16,710 bases of DNA. It comes from an uncultured bacterium (GTDB lineage: Bacteria; Patescibacteriota; Patescibacteriia; UBA1558; GWA2-36-10). Each line of letters opens with the position of its first letter. Positions within the stretch are counted from its first letter, which is position 1. Shown piece after piece: positions 12,882 to 16,710 of this stretch. The notes under the pieces are model-generated. The model searched no databases, had not been told where the DNA came from, and saw only the letters and a program-made list of their open reading frames with translations. The stretch is taken from positions 1 through 16,710 of the forward strand of contig CALMZN010000029.1 of the NCBI GenBank assembly GCA_937870675.1, given 5' to 3'. Made by a program: the position numbers and the translations under genes.

Positions 12882-14186
12882 ATGGCTACAATTATTGTAT
12901 TTATTTTAGTTTTGGGTTTATTGGTCTTTGTCCACGAGTTGGGGCATTTTGTCAGTGCTAGAAAATTGGGAGTGGGTGTGGAGGAGTTTGGTTTTGGTTA
13001 TCCACCAAGAATTTTTGGCGTGTTAGTCACCAAAAAAAAGATACTGCCAGCAATTGTAAAAACCGATGAAATAAACATTGAACTGCAAGATACTCAAATT
13101 GATGAGTCGACGGAGCTAGTCAAAGAAACAATCACCGAAGTCATAAGAGAAGTTGATGAACCAAAAACAATCAAGAAGTGGAAATGGTTTTGGGGTAACA
13201 AAATAAAACCAGAGGAATTAAAGCAAGACATGGATGATGCCATGATATATTCTTTGAATTTATTGCCTTTGGGTGGTTTTGTAAAAATTATTGGAGAAAA
13301 TGGCGGGCAAGATAGTAATCCCAAAAATTTTGCCAATCAGCCAGCTTGGAAAAGATCGCTTGTTTTGTTAGCCGGAGTAATTATGAATTTTGTTTTTGCT
13401 TTTGTTTTGCTGTCCATTGGTTTTTTGCTTGGTTTGCCTCAGACCATTGACCAAAACACTCCACCAGAAAAAATATCCAAGCAAAATGTGGTAATTGTGG
13501 AAATTTTTCCGCAGAGTCCAGCCGAGGAACAGGGTTTGAAAACAAACGATATTATTGTGGCTATTGATGGCGCTAAGGTCAAAAATACTGATGAAGTTTT
13601 TAGTAAACTAAAAGTCAATCAGTCGGTAGTTTTTACTATTGAAAGAAACAAGCAAGAGCAAGAAATAAAATTATCACCAAAATTAATGCCGGATCACAAG
13701 GATCCGATAATTGGCATTGCTATGGTCGATACTGGAATCATAAAATACGGTTTTTTTGGTAGTATTTGGCAGGGCTTAAGCGCTACCATTGTTTTGTCTT
13801 ATCGTGTTTTGGAGGCCCTATATTCCTTACTTTTCAACTTGATTACCCAAGGCAAGGTATCGGCGGATTTGTCTGGGCCAATTGGCGTGGCCGTGATCAC
13901 TGGTCAGGTGGCGCAAATGGGTTTTATTTATCTATTACAGTTTGCGGCTATATTGTCCATCAATTTAGGAATCATCAACATCCTTCCTTTTCCAGCCCTC
14001 GATGGTGGTCGTTTATTATTTATTCTGATTGAGAAAATTCGCCGCAAAAAAATCAGTGAAAAAATAGAAGGCATTGTGCACAATAGCGGTTTTGCTTTGC
14101 TGATGCTTTTGATAGTGGTCATCACTTATCGTGACTTGGTACGCTATGGCGGTGGCTTTTTAGAAAAAATTAAAGGTTTATTTTAA
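12882..14186 (+). CDS. rseP: RseP/RasP-type site-2 membrane metalloprotease
   Basis: 434-residue intramembrane zinc protease that cuts single-pass membrane proteins, such as anti-sigma factors or signal-peptide remnants. HELGH (H18, E19, H22) lies in the first membrane helix, and the third zinc ligand is D374 in NILPFPALDGGR in a later helix. LPLGGFVKIIGE follows the first loop, and one PDZ domain spans about residues 190-265, as in RasP (RseP of E. coli has two). Residues about 50-112 are a charged insertion between the catalytic helix and the GGF block. There are membrane helices at about 1-20, 160-182, 345-370 and 400-418. It is one base from the next gene and clearly in the frr-proS operon. 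Confidence 0.94.
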   Translation: MATIIVFILVLGLLVFVHELGHFVSARKLGVGVEEFGFGYPPRIFGVLVTKKKILPAIVKTDEINIELQDTQIDESTELVKETITEVIREVDEPKTIKKWKWFWGNKIKPEELKQDMDDAMIYSLNLLPLGGFVKIIGENGGQDSNPKNFANQPAWKRSLVLLAGVIMNFVFAFVLLSIGFLLGLPQTIDQNTPPEKISKQNVVIVEIFPQSPAEEQGLKTNDIIVAIDGAKVKNTDEVFSKLKVNQSVVFTIERNKQEQEIKLSPKLMPDHKDPIIGIAMVDTGIIKYGFFGSIWQGLSATIVLSYRVLEALYSLLFNLITQGKVSADLSGPIGVAVITGQVAQMGFIYLLQFAAILSINLGIINILPFPALDGGRLLFILIEKIRRKKISEKIEGIVHNSGFALLMLLIVVITYRDLVRYGGGFLEKIKGLF

Positions 14187-14187
14187 G

Positions 14188-14475
14188 ATGAATTTTTCCG
14201 TAAAAGATGTTTTTGGTAATCACTTGTTGCTGTTTCGGCAATTGGGTTATCATCCTAGTCCGCACGGCGATAGTTTTATTCGTCGCTTGGGTACTGGGCT
14301 TTATCCGCGTTATCATGCCTATGTTAAGTCAGAGCCAGATCGACTGATTATTGATCTGCACCTTGATCAAAAAAAAGTTTCTTATGAAGGACAAAAAGCC
14401 CATAGCGGAGAATATGGAGGAGAATTATTGGTTCAAGAAAAATTAAGAATTCAACAATATATAGATAGTAAATAA
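14188..14475 (+). CDS. Unknown 95-residue soluble protein
   Basis: Small cytosolic-looking protein with no membrane segment. It starts NFSVKDVFGNHLLLFRQLGY and contains a His/Arg/Tyr-rich middle (HPSPHGDSFIRRLGTGLYPRYHAYV) followed by RLIIDLHLDQKKVSYEG. The mixed strand-helix pattern and aromatic content suggest a compact folded domain; I know no family. It sits one base after rseP and one base before proS, so it is translated as part of that operon. The tight spacing and normal codon use support a real gene. A link to the protease or to tRNA charging is only suggested by position. Confidence 0.8.
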   Translation: MNFSVKDVFGNHLLLFRQLGYHPSPHGDSFIRRLGTGLYPRYHAYVKSEPDRLIIDLHLDQKKVSYEGQKAHSGEYGGELLVQEKLRIQQYIDSK

Positions 14476-14476
14476 T

Positions 14477-15724
14477 ATGAGACAATCAAAATTATTTGGT
14501 AAAACCAGAAAAGACATCAGTCAAGATGAAAAAAGCATCAACGCTGATTTATTGACTAGAGCGGGCTTTGTTGAAAAACAAATGGCCGGAGTTTATAATT
14601 ATCTGCCCTTAGGTTTGAAAGTATTTAGAAAAATAGAAAATATAATTCGGGAAGAGATCAATGCTATTGGCGGTCAAGAAATATTGATGCCGGTTTTGCA
14701 AACCAAAGAGCTGTGGGAGCAAACTGGTCGCTGGACAGAAATGGAGCCAATCATGTATCAGTTCAAAGATCATCATGGCAGTGAAATTGGTTTGGGTACT
14801 ACTCATGAAGAGGTGGTGACAGATATTGTCAAAAAAAATATTGCTTCTTACAAAGACCTACCAATTTATTTGTATCAGATTCAAACTAAATTCCGCGATG
14901 AAAAAAGAGCAAAATCTGGCTTATTGCGTGGCCGTGAATTTGGCATGAAAGATTTGTATAGTTTTCACACTAGTGAGGCGGACTTAGATGTTTATTATAA
15001 AAAAGCCCACAATGCTTATATCAAGATTTTTCAGCGCTTGGGCTTAGAATCTTTTTCCGTGGAAGCTTCCGGCGGAACTATTAGCAAAAAGTTTTCTCAC
15101 GAATTTATGGTAATCAATAAAGCCGGAGAAGATTTGACTGTTTTGTGCAGTAAGTGTTTATGGGCGCAGAATAAAGAAATTGCCACGCTACAAGCCGGCG
15201 ACAAGTGTCCCAAGTGCGATCAGAAGTTAAAAGAAGAAAAAACAGTGGAGGCCGGTAATATTTTTAATTTAGGCACAGAGTACTCCAATAAGATGGGTTT
15301 AAAATTTACCGATCAAGATGGCAAGCAAAAAAATGTGGTCATGGGTTGTTATGGTATTGGCTTGAGTCGAGCCATGGGTACAATTGTCGAAGCCAATTAT
15401 GATGAAGGGGGTATTATTTGGACCAAAAACACCACACCCTATCAGGTGCATTTGCTAAGTTTTACAAAAAATGATAAGAAACAGAAAGAGATTGTTGGGC
15501 TTTATGAGCAAATGAAGACAGAGGGTCTGGATGTTTTATTTGATGATCGAGATATATCTTTTTCTAAAAAATTAATAGATGCTGATTTGATTGGTATTTG
15601 CTGGCAACTGATAGTTAGCGATAAACAAGACAAATACGAATTAATTGATAGAAAAAGTCATAAGTCACAATTATTAGATAGAGAGACAGTTATTAAGACT
15701 ATAAAAAAATTCTATAATGTTTAA
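14477..15724 (+). CDS. proS: Prolyl-tRNA synthetase, short form without editing domain
   Basis: 415-residue class II synthetase that charges tRNA-Pro. Class II motifs are present: motif 1 around GLKVFRKIENIIREEI, TTHEE (108-112), motif 2 in QTKFRDEKRAKSGLLRGREFGMKDLYSFH (about 135-164), and motif 3 in GCYGIGLSRAMGTIVE (about 290-305). The C-terminal anticodon-binding domain begins near 315 (PYQVHLLSF). Bacterial ProRS is usually about 570 residues because an editing (INS) domain lies between motifs 2 and 3. Here that space is short and holds a probable zinc ribbon, C224/C227 and C244/C247. Shortened ProRS forms are known in other bacteria. It is one base from the upstream gene and overlaps mreB by eight bases. 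Confidence 0.95.
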   Translation: MRQSKLFGKTRKDISQDEKSINADLLTRAGFVEKQMAGVYNYLPLGLKVFRKIENIIREEINAIGGQEILMPVLQTKELWEQTGRWTEMEPIMYQFKDHHGSEIGLGTTHEEVVTDIVKKNIASYKDLPIYLYQIQTKFRDEKRAKSGLLRGREFGMKDLYSFHTSEADLDVYYKKAHNAYIKIFQRLGLESFSVEASGGTISKKFSHEFMVINKAGEDLTVLCSKCLWAQNKEIATLQAGDKCPKCDQKLKEEKTVEAGNIFNLGTEYSNKMGLKFTDQDGKQKNVVMGCYGIGLSRAMGTIVEANYDEGGIIWTKNTTPYQVHLLSFTKNDKKQKEIVGLYEQMKTEGLDVLFDDRDISFSKKLIDADLIGICWQLIVSDKQDKYELIDRKSHKSQLLDRETVIKTIKKFYNV

Positions 15725-16710
15725 GAAATTATTCAGAAAATTTTCCAAGGACATGGGCATTGACTTAGGCACCTCAAGCACCTTGGTCTATGTCAAAGAT
15801 CAGGGTATTGTCATCAATGAGCCCAGTGTGGTGGCTATCAACAATCGCACAGAAAAAATAATTGCGGTTGGTGATGATGCCAAGACCATGTTGGGCAAGA
15901 CCCCTCAGCACATTACTGTCACCAAACCAATGGTGGATGGCGTGATTTCTGATTTTGAAGTGACAGAAAAAATGATCAAATATTTTATTGAAAAAGTGCA
16001 TCGTGAGTCAATGACTTTTATGCCTCGACCGCGCGTAGTGATTGGCATCCCCCTAGACGTCACTGAAGTAGAAAGAAAAGCCGTGGAGGACTCTGTTTTG
16101 CGAGCTGGCGCCTCTGAGGTCTGGCTGATAGAAGAGCCGATAGCCGCGGCTATTGGCGCAGGACTCCCTATCCAAGAGGCCAGTGGCAGTATGGTAGTGG
16201 ACTTGGGAGGTGGTACTACTGAAATTGCCGTGATTTCACTCTCGGGTATTGTGTCTTGGAAATCATTAAAAATTGCCGGTGACAAACTTGATGAGGCCAT
16301 TATCCAATATGCTAGGGACAAATTTAATTTATTATTAGGACAGCGCACAGCCGAAAGAATAAAAATTCAAGTTGGTTCGGTTTTGCCCTTGAACCAAACT
16401 TTAGAAACAATCATGCGGGGGCGTGATTTGATTACTGGCTTGCCCAAAGAAGTGCACATTACCGATGCCAATGTCCGCGAAGCAATCATTAAACCAATCA
16501 AAATAATCATTGACAACATAAAAGCCACTATTGAAAATTCACCGCCAGAGTTGGTTTCTGATTTGTATGAAAAGGGTATGGTCTTGACTGGTGGCGGAGC
16601 TTTGATCCGTGGCTTGGATGAATTGATTTCCAAAGAAACAAAAATGCCAGTGTACATTACTGACGAACCACTGACAGCTGTAGTCAGAGGAGCTGGCAAA
16701 ATACTGGATG
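15717..16710 (+). CDS. mreB: Rod-shape protein MreB (partial at window end)
   Basis: The frame is open from ATG 15717 to the window end, 331 codons, with no stop reached; the family is about 335-350 long, so only a few residues are missing. MreB is the bacterial actin that forms membrane-bound filaments and guides cell-wall synthesis in rod-shaped cells. The amphipathic N-terminus MFKKLFRKFSKD is followed by the actin-fold ATP-binding blocks: phosphate 1 GIDLGTSSTLVYVK (D16), phosphate 2 VVDLGGGTTEIAVI (about 160-173) and the adenosine block LTGGGALIRGLDE. EEPIAAAIGAGLP matches the conserved MreB stretch. The start overlaps the proS stop by eight bases. mreC and mreD may follow but are outside the window. 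Confidence 0.95.
   Translation, partial: MFKKLFRKFSKDMGIDLGTSSTLVYVKDQGIVINEPSVVAINNRTEKIIAVGDDAKTMLGKTPQHITVTKPMVDGVISDFEVTEKMIKYFIEKVHRESMTFMPRPRVVIGIPLDVTEVERKAVEDSVLRAGASEVWLIEEPIAAAIGAGLPIQEASGSMVVDLGGGTTEIAVISLSGIVSWKSLKIAGDKLDEAIIQYARDKFNLLLGQRTAERIKIQVGSVLPLNQTLETIMRGRDLITGLPKEVHITDANVREAIIKPIKIIIDNIKATIENSPPELVSDLYEKGMVLTGGGALIRGLDELISKETKMPVYITDEPLTAVVRGAGKILD

Noticed and set aside
16367..16699. 110-codon minus-strand frame near the right edge
   Set aside because: It is the antisense of mreB, which is open through the same bases with all actin-fold motifs.

Overview
The window reads as a chromosomal piece of a Patescibacteria (CPR) bacterium, probably Parcubacteria-like. This is an inference from the gene style: low G+C with Leu mostly TTG, tightly packed or overlapping housekeeping genes, few Shine-Dalgarno (SD) sites, a small ProRS without an editing domain, a phosphotransacylase/acetate kinase pair as energy module, and large proteins with no recognisable family. 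TGA acts as a stop (for example at the ends of pduL and pfkB), so the TGA=Gly code of Gracilibacteria does not apply.

Layout. (1) 1-1430 is an accessory-looking segment that is more G+C rich than the rest by eye, with strong SD sites and intrinsic terminators. It holds the 3' end of a + strand gene with a terminator. Convergent to that is a minus-strand unit with a near-consensus promoter (1426-1398), two tandem copies of a structured RNA element each followed by an intrinsic terminator, a degenerate receiver-domain protein, and two tandem SD-led micro-ORFs of 16 and 22 codons. I see this as the best candidate for an undescribed system. (2) 1454-3928: a ZIP metal transporter gene divergent from a 541-codon gene of unknown function with C-terminal membrane helices. 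(3) 4054-7375: a PfkB-family kinase, PduL-type phosphotransacylase, acetate kinase and a small membrane protein with a very acidic tail. PduL plus AckA can make ATP and acetate from acetyl-CoA. (4) 7718-11025: RecJ, RNase HI and the DNA polymerase III delta' subunit. (5) 11155-16710: a beta-propeller lipoprotein, ribosome recycling factor, an RseP-type site-2 protease, a small conserved-looking protein, prolyl-tRNA synthetase and MreB (cut by the window edge). From frr to mreB the genes are 1 to 4 bases apart or overlap, so they probably form one operon.

Three intergenic gaps (5036-5151, 7496-7704, 9424-9533) are each almost filled by an imperfect palindromic element with the same plan: GTCAT-type ends, an internal hairpin, GAATCCAC-type inner arms, then the mirror image. 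A related short palindrome lies inside the coding region of the acidic-tail protein. A long inverted repeat pairs the end of the delta' gene with the SD of the lipoprotein gene.
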